A stretch of 8,703 nt of DNA from Reyranella sp. (GCA_016780605.1 JADHLS010000177.1:1-8703), one strand, 5' to 3'; positions 1-6,738 are shown, counted from the stretch's first letter. Translations and numbers: made by a program. Notes: a model not told the origin generated them from the sequence alone.

Positions 1-1682
1 GCAGGCGGGTTGGCATCGGACCGCTCCAGCAGGATCCAGCATCGCGTTTCCGCGGCTCGACGGAAATGCTCTTCCAGATAGCCGCCGTAAAGCCGCATCA
101 GATCGTCGGTCCAGGGCGGGCTGGTCGGGAACTTCGGGACCAGCACGTAGCGCACCGCGCCGAGATACTGGCCGACGGGCCGCGGCGGCGCGCTCCAGGT
201 CGACCAAAGGTTGGCGCCGGGCGCGGGAGGCCGGCCCAGCATGAACGGCAGAGGATTGACGCTGTCCAGCAGGGCGATGCTTCCCGGGTCGCGGCTCGCC
301 AGCAGGTCGGCCGCGTCCGTCAGCACCAGCACGTATTCATAGTCGGACAGCTGATAGAGCGGCGGCTGCGGTCGGTTGGCCCTGGCTCGCGCTGGATAGT
401 CGAAGCTGTGCGAGAAGCTCAGGAAGGTGCCGCGCTCGCCTTCCGGCACGGCGAGGCCTTTAAGATTGGTGCGATCGATGGCGAAGAGTCCCTGCGCCGC
501 GCGCGCCTCGGCGTGATAACCCGCGATGCTCGCGGCCTGGCCGCCGATCGCAAACAGCGGGAACAGCAGCAGCGTCAGGAGCCACGGCGCGATCTCGCGG
601 TTGCGCTGGGCCGCGAAGCTCACGCGCAGCCGATCGTAGAGCACGAACAGGATCACCATGACCGATGGCATCCCCGCCGCCTGAGAGTTCTGCGACAGCA
701 GCAGGAACGACATCGCCAGCAGGAAGACGAGCGTCAACGGCAAGCGGAAAGATTCCCGCCCCGACCACCACATCCACAGCGCCACGACCACCGCGGCGAG
801 ATACGGCCCGTACTGGCCGATCGCGGCGACGAAGTTTTTGACGTGCAGCATCAGCGACTTGCGTACCGCGCCGCTCCCGGCCCAGCTCAGGATGTCGCCG
901 AGATAGGCATGGTTGTGCGGCGCGAGCGTATTCAGGGTGAGCAACGTCGAGAGGACGACCCACGTCCGCCAGTGGTGGCGGATATGGGGCTGGAACAGCA
1001 GGGCAAAGCCCACGGTCGCAAGCCCCGCGGCGAAATAGGTGATCTTGAGATAGAACATCGCCGCCAGCAGCCCGCCGGCGACGGCGATGTCGACCGAGGC
1101 ACGGTGTTCGCGCCGGCTCGGGGCCACGAACAGGATCAGCGCCAGGATGCTGTAGGCGCTCCAGCCGTAGCGATTGTAGGACATGGCGAAGCTGTACTGC
1201 TCGGGACGGTCGCCGACATTGGCCGGCATCAGCGCCAGCAGGCTGGCGAAGAGCACGAACAGCACGGCCGGCAGCAGCGGCAGGCGCCGGGCGGCGGCGA
1301 GCCAGGCGGCGAGGAACAGAGCGGCCGTCATGATCGCGACGTTGACCAGGAAGGCGAAAGGTCCCGGTCCGAGCACGACGAAACCCAGCGCCGTCAGCAG
1401 GAAGCTCAGCCGGCCCGTGGGATCGTGGAAATCGACATGCGCGACCTGCCCGGCGTAGAGGTGCCAGGCGCCCGACAGATTGAACAGCAGGTCCTGCGTC
1501 ATCGCCTTGCTGAGCATCACCGGCGGCGACAGCACCGCCCAGGCCGCGGCCAGCACGGGCAATCCGGCAAGCACCAGCACTAGCAAAGGCGACGACGGGA
1601 CGGCGCGCGCCGACGCGGCGATCAGGCGTCGCGCCGTCGGTCGCGGCGACGCAAGGGCCGATTCCTCCGAAGGAATTGCCAT
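1..1682 (-). CDS. Polytopic membrane protein, GT-C glycosyltransferase-like (partial, C-terminus cut by window edge)
   Basis: An open frame with no stop runs from ATG at 1682 to the left edge, giving at least 560 residues. After a short Arg-rich N-terminus it shows about 10-12 hydrophobic segments (roughly residues 32-52, 92-130, 137-152, 175-187, 199-230, 238-254, 292-306, 314-350 and 367-385), then a mostly soluble tail from about 390. Between the first two segments lies GAWHLYAGQVAHVDFHDPTG (71-90). Its acidic residues D84 and D87 fit the acidic motif that GT-C transferases carry in the first extracytoplasmic loop. That resemblance is the only functional clue; donor and acceptor cannot be read, and it could be an uncharacterised membrane protein of another kind. 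The start is supported by loss of hydrophobic pattern upstream and a weak GGGG about 4 bases before ATG. An overlapping GTG-started frame at 1686 is Arg/Ala-rich and lacks membrane character, so this frame is preferred. Confidence 0.8.
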   Translation of the reverse strand, partial: MAIPSEESALASPRPTARRLIAASARAVPSSPLLVLVLAGLPVLAAAWAVLSPPVMLSKAMTQDLLFNLSGAWHLYAGQVAHVDFHDPTGRLSFLLTALGFVVLGPGPFAFLVNVAIMTAALFLAAWLAAARRLPLLPAVLFVLFASLLALMPANVGDRPEQYSFAMSYNRYGWSAYSILALILFVAPSRREHRASVDIAVAGGLLAAMFYLKITYFAAGLATVGFALLFQPHIRHHWRTWVVLSTLLTLNTLAPHNHAYLGDILSWAGSGAVRKSLMLHVKNFVAAIGQYGPYLAAVVVALWMWWSGRESFRLPLTLVFLLAMSFLLLSQNSQAAGMPSVMVILFVLYDRLRVSFAAQRNREIAPWLLTLLLFPLFAIGGQAASIAGYHAEARAAQGLFAIDRTNLKGLAVPEGERGTFLSFSHSFDYPARARANRPQPPLYQLSDYEYVLVLTDAADLLASRDPGSIALLDSVNPLPFMLGRPPAPGANLWSTWSAPPRPVGQYLGAVRYVLVPKFPTSPPWTDDLMRLYGGYLEEHFRRAAETRCWILLERSDANPP

Positions 1683-1780
1683 ACACCCCGTCCGATTTTT
1701 CCCACCCACGGTCCTTGCGCTAACACGAGCCCGGTTGACGCGCTGTGACCAGTCGGGGGCGCAGGGCACGCCCGCCCGCA

Positions 1781-1795
1781 CGGCGGTGGCCGCCG
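1781..1795. repeat. Short perfect hairpin just after ridA
   Basis: CGGCGG and CCGCCG form a perfect 6-bp stem around a TGG loop, one base past the ridA stop codon. It has no T-run on the ridA side, so it is not a typical intrinsic terminator. It could slow or protect the 3' end of the ridA message. In sequence this GC-rich it may also be chance. Confidence 0.3.
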
Positions 1796-1796
1796 A

Positions 1797-2201
1797 TCAG
1801 CCCGGGATCACCGCCGTCATGGTGACTTCGAACAGCAGCTCATCGCGGGCGAGCCGCGGCACCGGCACGAGCGTACTGGCCGGCATCCGATGCGCCGGGA
1901 AGCAGGCCGCCGTGCAGAGCGCCAACGTTTCGAGGTCGGCCTCGCTGTAGTCGACGATGTAGATCGTCATCGACACTACCTGGTCCATGCGCGCCTGTGC
2001 GGCTTCGAGCGCAATCCGCACGTTCTCGAAGGCTTGGACCATCTGGCCTTCCTTGCTGGATGCGATCGAGCGGTCGACGCGATACCCGGTCTGGCCGGCA
2101 ACGTATACCGTGGTGCCGCTGGGAGCGACCACGACCTGGCTGAAGAAGCGGCGCGAGTCCATCAGGCCCGGCGGATTGAGATGGCGTGCGGAATGGGACA
2201 T
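1797..2201 (-). CDS. RidA/YjgF/UK114 (Rid) family protein lacking the deaminase arginine
   Basis: The 134-residue product has the length and pattern of a Rid domain: HLNPPGL at 7-13, SQVVVAPSGTTVYVAGQTG at 21-39, a helix with ALEAAQARMDQVV, then TIYIVDY (79-85) and PASTLVPVPRLARDELLFEV near the C-terminus. Canonical RidA hydrolyses reactive 2-imino acids released by PLP enzymes and uses an Arg in the segment PARSCV. Here the aligned segment is PASTLV, so Ser109 replaces that Arg, and the later catalytic-region Glu appears to be Thr. It should belong to one of the Arg-less Rid subgroups, whose activity is mostly unknown; imine deamination is unlikely. The start at 2201 is kept because the conserved HLNPPGL precedes the next Met (residue 14). 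No clear ribosome site is seen. The membrane gene lies 114 bp downstream on the same strand and may or may not be co-transcribed. Confidence 0.9.
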   Translation of the reverse strand: MSHSARHLNPPGLMDSRRFFSQVVVAPSGTTVYVAGQTGYRVDRSIASSKEGQMVQAFENVRIALEAAQARMDQVVSMTIYIVDYSEADLETLALCTAACFPAHRMPASTLVPVPRLARDELLFEVTMTAVIPG

Positions 2202-2230
2202 CGCGCGAAAACCATAACATACTGGCGGCC
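2202..2230. promoter_or_regulatory. 29-bp divergent gap between ridA and the CoA ligase gene
   Basis: The two start codons face away from each other across only 29 bases. The gap holds an A/T-rich stretch (2208-2223) in an otherwise GC-rich region. TAACAT (2215-2220) on the plus strand and TATGTT (2219-2214) on the minus strand each match 4 of 6 bases of a -10 hexamer. If used, both messages would have very short leaders and the -35 regions would lie inside the opposite gene. Assignment as promoter is inference. Confidence 0.35.
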
Positions 2231-3859
2231 ATGACTCGGGAGGAAAGGCTGAGGCGCCGTTTCGGCGATCTTGCCGATGACATCGCGGCCCGCCTGCCGG
2301 ACCGTGAGGGCCTCGTGTTCGGCGCCACGCGCTATACGTTCCGCGAGGTCGCGTCGCGCATCGACGACGCAGCGCGCCGCCTGATCGCGGCCGGCGTCGG
2401 CCACGGCGACCACGTCGCCTTGTGGCTCAACAATTGCGACGACTGGATCTTCATCGCCTTCGCCGTCCAGAAGATCGGCGCGGTGCTGGTGCCGATCAAC
2501 ACGCGCTTCCGCTCGCGTGATCTCGCCTACGTGCTGGCGCAATCGGACTCAAGCTTCCTGATCACGCACGACCTCTCCGGCCCCATCGACTATGCCGCCC
2601 TGGTGCGCGAGGCCGTGGATTTGCCGGCGACCGGTGTCGATGTGCGCGACCCGCGCTTCCCGAAGTTGCGGCGCGTGATCCTGCTGGGACACCCGGCCCA
2701 GGCAGGCACCCTCGACTGGTCGGCGCTCGCCGGACCGGCAGCCAACGTGTCCGCTGACGACGTCGCTGCGCGGGCCCGTGCCGTCGATCCTGCCGCGACG
2801 GCGTTCATCATGTATACCTCGGGCACGACCGGCTTTCCCAAGGGCGTGGTCCGCACGCACGAGCTGATCGCCAATGTCGAGGAGCGGGCCCGTCTGATGG
2901 GCATCACCGCCGACGACACGATCCTGAACTACCTGCCGCTATTCCATGCCTTCGGCCTGTCGGAGGGGGCGTGGATGTCGCTGATCACCGGCACGCGCCA
3001 GATCGTGACCGTGGGCTTCGATCCCGAGGAGAGTCTCGACCTGATCGAGAAGGAGCGTGTCACCATCATCCACGGTTTCGAGGCGCACATGAAGGGCCTG
3101 GCCGAGGCGCAGGAGGCGCGGCCGCGCGACCTCAAGAGCCTGCGCACCGGCATCTTCGCCGCCGGCATGCTGAGCGCCACGCCGGTGGTGCGCCGCGGCA
3201 TGCGGGCGCTGGCGCCTCTCAAGAACCTCTCGGGCTTCGGCATGACCGAGACCTGGCTCGGCGTGTCGCTGTCCGCGCTCGATGACGACGAGACCCTTCG
3301 CAGCGAGGCGTCGGGCTGGCCGGGCCCCAACTTCGACTTGCGCATCGTCGATGACGGCAGCGGCGAGGTGCTGGGGCCGGGCGCCACCGGCGAGCTGCAG
3401 GTGCGCGGGCCGACGGTGCTGAAGGAGTACTACCGCAAGCCCGCCGAGACGGCGGCGGCCTTCACGCCCGACGGCTGGTTCCACACCGGCGACGCCGCGA
3501 TGTGGCTGCCCAACGGGTCCTTGCGCTTCCTCGGGCGCTACAAGGACATGTTGAAGGTCGGCGGTGAGAACGTCGATCCCATGGAGACCGAGGGCCTGCT
3601 GCTGGAGCATCCCGCCGTGCAGCAGGTCGCCGTGGTCGGCTTGCCCGACGAGCGCCTGGGCGAGGTTGCCGTGGCCTATGTCCAGTGCCGGGCCGAGGCC
3701 GCGATCGGCGTCGAGGAGGTGCTGGAGCACTGCCGCGGCAAGGTTGCGAGCTTCAAGCTGCCGCGCCATGTCGTGTTCATTGACGCCTTCCCGATGACCG
3801 AATCGGGCAAGATCCAGAAGGCCAAGCTCCGAGAGGATGCGAAGAAGCGGTTCGCGTGA
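2231..3859 (+). CDS. Acyl-CoA synthetase / AMP-dependent CoA ligase, substrate unknown
   Basis: A 542-residue class I adenylate-forming enzyme: it activates a carboxylic acid with ATP to an acyl-AMP and transfers it to CoA. All core motifs are present: P-loop YTSGTTGFPKG at 195-205, FGMTET at 336-341, HTGD at 418-421, hinge GRYKDMLKVGGENV at 435-448, and PMTESGKIQK at 521-530 with the adenylation lysine K527. There is no signal peptide or membrane segment, so it should be cytoplasmic. It is not a close copy of the FadD encoded further right: the P-loop reads TSGTTGFPKG rather than TGGTTGVSKG and the hinge differs (GRYKDMLKVGG against DRKKDMIIVSG). Motifs do not give the substrate; medium- or long-chain, branched or aromatic acids are all possible. 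ATG 2231 is preferred over GTG 2186, which would run into ridA and add 15 unconserved residues. The gene is head-to-head with ridA and tail-to-tail with the AraC gene. Confidence 0.92.
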   Translation: MTREERLRRRFGDLADDIAARLPDREGLVFGATRYTFREVASRIDDAARRLIAAGVGHGDHVALWLNNCDDWIFIAFAVQKIGAVLVPINTRFRSRDLAYVLAQSDSSFLITHDLSGPIDYAALVREAVDLPATGVDVRDPRFPKLRRVILLGHPAQAGTLDWSALAGPAANVSADDVAARARAVDPAATAFIMYTSGTTGFPKGVVRTHELIANVEERARLMGITADDTILNYLPLFHAFGLSEGAWMSLITGTRQIVTVGFDPEESLDLIEKERVTIIHGFEAHMKGLAEAQEARPRDLKSLRTGIFAAGMLSATPVVRRGMRALAPLKNLSGFGMTETWLGVSLSALDDDETLRSEASGWPGPNFDLRIVDDGSGEVLGPGATGELQVRGPTVLKEYYRKPAETAAAFTPDGWFHTGDAAMWLPNGSLRFLGRYKDMLKVGGENVDPMETEGLLLEHPAVQQVAVVGLPDERLGEVAVAYVQCRAEAAIGVEEVLEHCRGKVASFKLPRHVVFIDAFPMTESGKIQKAKLREDAKKRFA

Positions 3860-3868
3860 GCTTGATGC

Positions 3869-4903
3869 CTAGGCGTTCCCCGGATTGTCCAGGAGTTGGC
3901 CTAGCAACTGGCTGCGGTACTGTCCAGGTGAGACCTCGAACCAGCGCTTGCAGGCACGGAAGAAACTGCTCTGGTCGGCGTATCCCAGCAGATACGCCGC
4001 CTGCCCCAAGGACAGATGCAGTCGGCCGAGATATTGCCCCGCGAGCTCTCTGCGCGTGCGGTCGACGAGATCGCCGAACGACGTCTTCTCTTGCTCGAGG
4101 CGTCGCTGCAACGTGCGCTCGCTCATGCGCAGCTCGCTCGCGATCCGGTCGCGGCGCGGCTCACCATCGGGCAGGCGCCGGATGATCGCCTCGCGCGCCC
4201 GGTAGCTGGTGTCGTCATGGTCGAAGCGGCGGAGATAGTCGCCGGCATAGCGCTCGTGCAACTCGGCCAGCACCGGATTCGAGGTCGGCAAGGGGAGCGC
4301 GAGGTCGGCACGATCGAATAGCAGGCTGTTGCCCTTAGCGCCGAAGGCGATGGGACAGCGGAACGCCGCGCGATAGGGCGCCGGGTCCTTCGGTTCGGGA
4401 TGGGGCAGCTCGATGGCGACCGGCCGGACATCGCGGCCGCTGATCCAGGCCAGGAAGCCGATCAGCGTCACCATGATGAACTCCGTGCGCTGGCGCGGCA
4501 CCGGCCGATCGCCGCCGATCAGCTCGAAGGTCATGCGGAAGCGGCCGCCATCTTCGCCGAGGCTCATGGTCAACGCGTCGCTCAAGATGCGCAGATAGCG
4601 CTCCAGCCGCTCGAAGGCGCCGAGAAGGTCGGCGCAGGACATCATGGTGTAGCCGACCACGTCGAAGCTCGCCGGCCGCGCGACGTCGTGCTGTGCCAGC
4701 CCGATCGCCGGATTGCCTGACCGCTCGGCGGCAAGTTCCCAGAGCAGGCTGATGCTGTCGGTGGAAAGCCGCGCACCGGGCGCATCGAGGCCGGCGACAT
4801 CGATGCCGGCTTGGGCCAGCAGCGACGGCACGTCCAGACGCTCGGCCGCCAGCATCTCGAGGATGCCCTTGACCCAGATCGCGGCCGTCGTCCGCTCGCT
4901 CAT
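3869..4903 (-). CDS. AraC-family transcriptional regulator (arabinose-binding-domain type)
   Basis: The product is 344 residues long. The N-terminal two thirds resemble the sensor/dimerisation domain of OruR/ArgR-like AraC proteins: an early ILEMLAAERLDVPSLLAQAGID, and FDVVGYTMMSCADLLGAFERLERYLRIL at about 80-107. The C-terminus holds the double helix-turn-helix: DRIASELRMSERTLQRRL at 252-269, then LGQAAYLLGYADQSSFFRACKRWFEVSPGQYR at 299-330, the classic AraC signature. It should be a cytoplasmic DNA-binding protein sensing a small ligand. ATG 4903 is chosen because a strong GGGAGG sits 8 bases upstream (4917-4912). A longer frame opening at 4984 would add 27 basic residues and swallow a perfect palindrome. 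It is divergent from fadD-phaC-phaZ across 206 bp, so it is the obvious candidate regulator of that operon and of itself. A fatty-acid or acyl-CoA ligand is plausible but unproven. Confidence 0.93.
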   Translation of the reverse strand: MSERTTAAIWVKGILEMLAAERLDVPSLLAQAGIDVAGLDAPGARLSTDSISLLWELAAERSGNPAIGLAQHDVARPASFDVVGYTMMSCADLLGAFERLERYLRILSDALTMSLGEDGGRFRMTFELIGGDRPVPRQRTEFIMVTLIGFLAWISGRDVRPVAIELPHPEPKDPAPYRAAFRCPIAFGAKGNSLLFDRADLALPLPTSNPVLAELHERYAGDYLRRFDHDDTSYRAREAIIRRLPDGEPRRDRIASELRMSERTLQRRLEQEKTSFGDLVDRTRRELAGQYLGRLHLSLGQAAYLLGYADQSSFFRACKRWFEVSPGQYRSQLLGQLLDNPGNA

Positions 4904-4924
4904 GCGGCGCGCCTCCCAGCGCGT

Positions 4925-4951
4925 TTTGGCTCTTGCGGCCAGTAGTTTGGC
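4925..4951. repeat. TTTGGC direct repeat with 21-bp spacing
   Basis: TTTGGC occurs at 4925-4930 and again at 4946-4951, exactly 21 bp start to start, about two helical turns. AraC-type activators commonly bind two direct half-sites with about this spacing. The repeat is 21-60 bp upstream of the regulator's own ATG, so autoregulation is a reasonable guess. The match is only 6 bases and may be chance. Confidence 0.3.
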
Positions 4952-4963
4952 CCGCCCGGCCAA
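4947..4963. repeat. 17-bp inverted repeat, candidate operator
   Basis: TTGGCC (4947-4952) and GGCCAA (4958-4963) are perfect inverted arms around CGCCC. It ends 2 bp before the larger palindrome at 4966-4986 and overlaps the second TTTGGC half-site. Confidence 0.4.
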
Positions 4964-4965
4964 CG

Positions 4966-4986
4966 ACATGCTGCGGTGCAGCATGT
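4966..4986. promoter_or_regulatory. Perfect 21-bp palindrome, candidate operator
   Basis: Arms ACATGCTGC (4966-4974) and GCAGCATGT (4978-4986) are exact inverted copies around a GGT centre. It is the strongest symmetrical element noticed in the window and lies midway in the divergent region, 62 bp upstream of the regulator's ATG and 123 bp upstream of fadD. Nine-base arms with a 3-base centre suit a homodimeric repressor (TetR, GntR or similar) better than AraC direct half-sites. A second AGCATG copy occurs at 5045-5050. As RNA it could also form a hairpin. Confidence 0.6.
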
Positions 4987-5066
4987 AGTTTCCCGACCCA
5001 TCGGTGGCCGGCCCGGCGACCCAATAAAAACAAGGCTTTTGGGAAGCATGCCACGGGAACAGGGAA

Positions 5067-5090
5067 CCCGCCAGACAGGCCGGAGGCGGG
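5067..5090 (+). promoter_or_regulatory. Leader hairpin beside the fadD ribosome site
   Basis: CCCGCC (5067-5072) can pair with GGCGGG (5085-5090) around a 12-base loop in the fadD leader. The 3' arm overlaps a GGGAGG (5088-5093). The more likely Shine-Dalgarno, GGAGAG at 5098-5103, is 6 bases before ATG 5110 and stays outside the stem. An effect on translation is speculative. Confidence 0.3.
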
Positions 5091-5109
5091 AGGAAACGGA
5101 GAGAACGCC

Positions 5110-6714
5110 ATGTCCAACAGACGCCTCGCCATCGACCTCGATCCGCAGGCCTCGGTCCTGGGGATGATCGAGGACGCCATGGGCCGCTACGCCGACAAGC
5201 CCGCCTTCCGCTGCTTCGGCCGCACGCTCACCTATGCCGACACCGACCGGCTGTCGCGCGCCTTCGCCGCCTTCCTGCAGCACCGGCTGGGCGTGACCCG
5301 CGGCCAGCGCATCGCCGTGATGCTGCCCAACATCCCCGCCTTCCCGATCGCCCTGCTGGGCATCGTGCGCGCCGGTTCGGCGCAGGTGAACGTCAACCCG
5401 CTCTACACGCCGCGCGAGCTCGAGCATCAGCTGAACGACGCCGGCGTGGAGATCATCGTGGTCTTCGCCGGCGTCTCCGCGACCCTGGCCGAAATCGTCG
5501 GCAAGACCGGCGTGAAGCACGTCATCACGGTCGCCCCTGGCGACGCCATCGGTGGCGGCCTGCCGGCGCCAGCGGTCGATCCCCGGCTGGCCAATGCCAT
5601 CGGCTTTGCCGACGCCCTCGCCGCGGGCGCCGCGCTCGAGTTCATGCCGGTGCGGCTCACCGGCGATGACCTCTTGTTCCTGCAGTATACCGGCGGCACC
5701 ACCGGCGTCTCGAAGGGCGCGGCGCTCAGGCATCGCAACCTCGTCGCCAACTGCGCCCAGTTCAAGGCTTTCATGGGCGACGTACTGCGCCCCGGCCAGG
5801 AGGTCGTGGTCACGGCGCTGCCGCTCTATCACATCTTCGCGCTGATGGTGAATTTCCTCTCCTGCTACGCGGCCGGCGCCGAGAACTGGCTGGTGCCCAA
5901 CCCGCGCGACATGGCGAGCTTCGTCGACATCCTGAAGCAGGCGCGGCCCACCGTATTCACCGGCGTCAACACGCTGTTCGGCGGCCTGCTGATGCAGCCC
6001 GCCATCAAGGACGTCGACTTCTCGGCGCTGCGCGTCACCATCGGCGGCGGCGCCTCGGTGCTGCCCGTCACGTCCGAGCGCTGGAAGGCGCTGACCGGCA
6101 TGGACATCCTGGAAGGCTACGGCCTCTCCGAAACCTCGCCGGTGCTGACGCTCAACCCGGTCGGCGGCGATTTCAGCGGCACGGTGGGCCTGCCGTTCCC
6201 CGCCACCGAGATCAAGCTTCTGGACGACCAGGACCGCGAGGTGGCGCCGGGCGAGGCGGGCGAGATCTGCGCCCGCGGACCGCAGGTGATGCAGGGTTAC
6301 TGGCAGAAGCCTGAGGCGAACGAGGCGGCCTTCACCGCCGACGGATTTTTCCGCACCGGCGACATCGGCACGTTCGACCAACGCGGCTTCCTCAAGATCG
6401 TCGATCGAAAGAAGGACATGATCATCGTCTCGGGCTTCAACGTCTATCCGAACGAGATCGAGGCCGTCGCCGCCACCTGCCCGGGCGTCGCCGAATGCGC
6501 CTGCGTCGGCGCGCCCGATGACAAGACCGGCGAGATGGTGCGCCTGTTCGTCGTCCGCACGCTCGATGCGAAGCTCGACGAGGCGGCGATGATCGCCCAC
6601 TGCCGGGCTGAGCTCACCGCCTACAAGGTGCCCAAGCAGGTGCGCTTCGTCGATGCGCTCCCGAAGTCCAACGTCGGCAAGATCCTGCGCAAGGATCTGC
6701 GATCGGTCGCCTGA
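5110..6714 (+). CDS. fadD: Long-chain-fatty-acid-CoA ligase FadD
   Basis: The 534-residue product activates free fatty acids to acyl-CoA (ATP to AMP and pyrophosphate), normally at the inner face of the cytoplasmic membrane. Motifs match FadD closely: P-loop YTGGTTGVSKGA from 193, EGYGLSETSPVL (335-346), RTGD at 415-418, the FadD signature DRKKDMIIVSGFNVYPNEIE at 432-451, and PKSNVGKILRK at 518-528 with the catalytic lysine K524. It is somewhat shorter than E. coli FadD (561 residues). ATG 5110 is chosen because it follows GGAGAG and begins the conserved part; an upstream in-frame extension to 4933 is low-complexity Pro/Arg/Gly sequence and would overlap the regulator's control region. It is first in a run with phaC (24-bp gap) and phaZ. 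In that setting it probably supplies acyl-CoA for polymer synthesis and/or recaptures acids released from the polymer. Exact chain-length preference is not readable. Confidence 0.95.
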   Translation: MSNRRLAIDLDPQASVLGMIEDAMGRYADKPAFRCFGRTLTYADTDRLSRAFAAFLQHRLGVTRGQRIAVMLPNIPAFPIALLGIVRAGSAQVNVNPLYTPRELEHQLNDAGVEIIVVFAGVSATLAEIVGKTGVKHVITVAPGDAIGGGLPAPAVDPRLANAIGFADALAAGAALEFMPVRLTGDDLLFLQYTGGTTGVSKGAALRHRNLVANCAQFKAFMGDVLRPGQEVVVTALPLYHIFALMVNFLSCYAAGAENWLVPNPRDMASFVDILKQARPTVFTGVNTLFGGLLMQPAIKDVDFSALRVTIGGGASVLPVTSERWKALTGMDILEGYGLSETSPVLTLNPVGGDFSGTVGLPFPATEIKLLDDQDREVAPGEAGEICARGPQVMQGYWQKPEANEAAFTADGFFRTGDIGTFDQRGFLKIVDRKKDMIIVSGFNVYPNEIEAVAATCPGVAECACVGAPDDKTGEMVRLFVVRTLDAKLDEAAMIAHCRAELTAYKVPKQVRFVDALPKSNVGKILRKDLRSVA

Positions 6715-6726
6715 ACCGTGAAGTCT

Positions 6727-6731
6727 GGAGG
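6727..6731 (+). promoter_or_regulatory. Ribosome binding site of phaC
   Basis: A strong GGAGG lies 7 bases before ATG 6739. It decides the start in favour of 6739 over the in-frame GTG 6718, which lies upstream of it, and ATG 6748. Confidence 0.8.
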
Positions 6732-6738
6732 AAACCCC

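Larger units (their letters stand above)
4904..5109. promoter_or_regulatory. Divergent control region between araC-type gene and fadD operon
   Basis: This 206-bp non-coding stretch must hold the promoters of both the regulator and the fadD operon. It contains a direct repeat, two inverted repeats, an A/T-rich island (5023-5040, 14 of 18 bases A or T, flanked by CCCAA at 5020-5024 and TTGGG at 5039-5043) and a purine-rich leader before fadD. I cannot place a convincing -35/-10 pair for either gene. Confidence 0.7.

Noticed and set aside
66..1583. Long plus-strand frame of 505 codons opposite the membrane protein
   Set aside because: Composition is Arg/Gln/His-rich with no domain; the minus frame from 1682 has regular hydrophobic segments and a GT-C-like loop. 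It is a GC-rich shadow.
460..1686. Minus-strand GTG-started frame of 408 codons
   Set aside because: Overlaps the membrane gene out of frame; Arg/Ala/Gly-rich with no membrane or domain pattern.
1683..1796. Promoter for the membrane protein gene
   Set aside because: No convincing -35/-10 pair was found in the 114-bp gap; read-through from ridA is equally possible.
2939..3769. 276-codon frame antisense to the first CoA ligase
   Set aside because: No recognisable domain and covered by conserved adenylation motifs on the plus strand.
3860..3868. Bidirectional terminator between the convergent CoA ligase and AraC genes
   Set aside because: Only 9 bases separate the stops and I see no GC stem with a T-run in or near the gap.
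4904..4984. 27-residue N-terminal extension of the AraC regulator
   Set aside because: The GGGAGG 8 bases before ATG 4903 favours the shorter protein, and the extension would run through the palindrome and direct repeats.
4933..5109. 59-residue N-terminal extension of FadD
   Set aside because: Low-complexity sequence without FadD similarity; GGAGAG precedes ATG 5110.
4900..6600. 566-codon frame antisense to fadD
   Set aside because: Asp/Arg/Gly/His-rich translation typical of the reverse of a GC-rich gene; no motif, while the plus strand has all FadD motifs.
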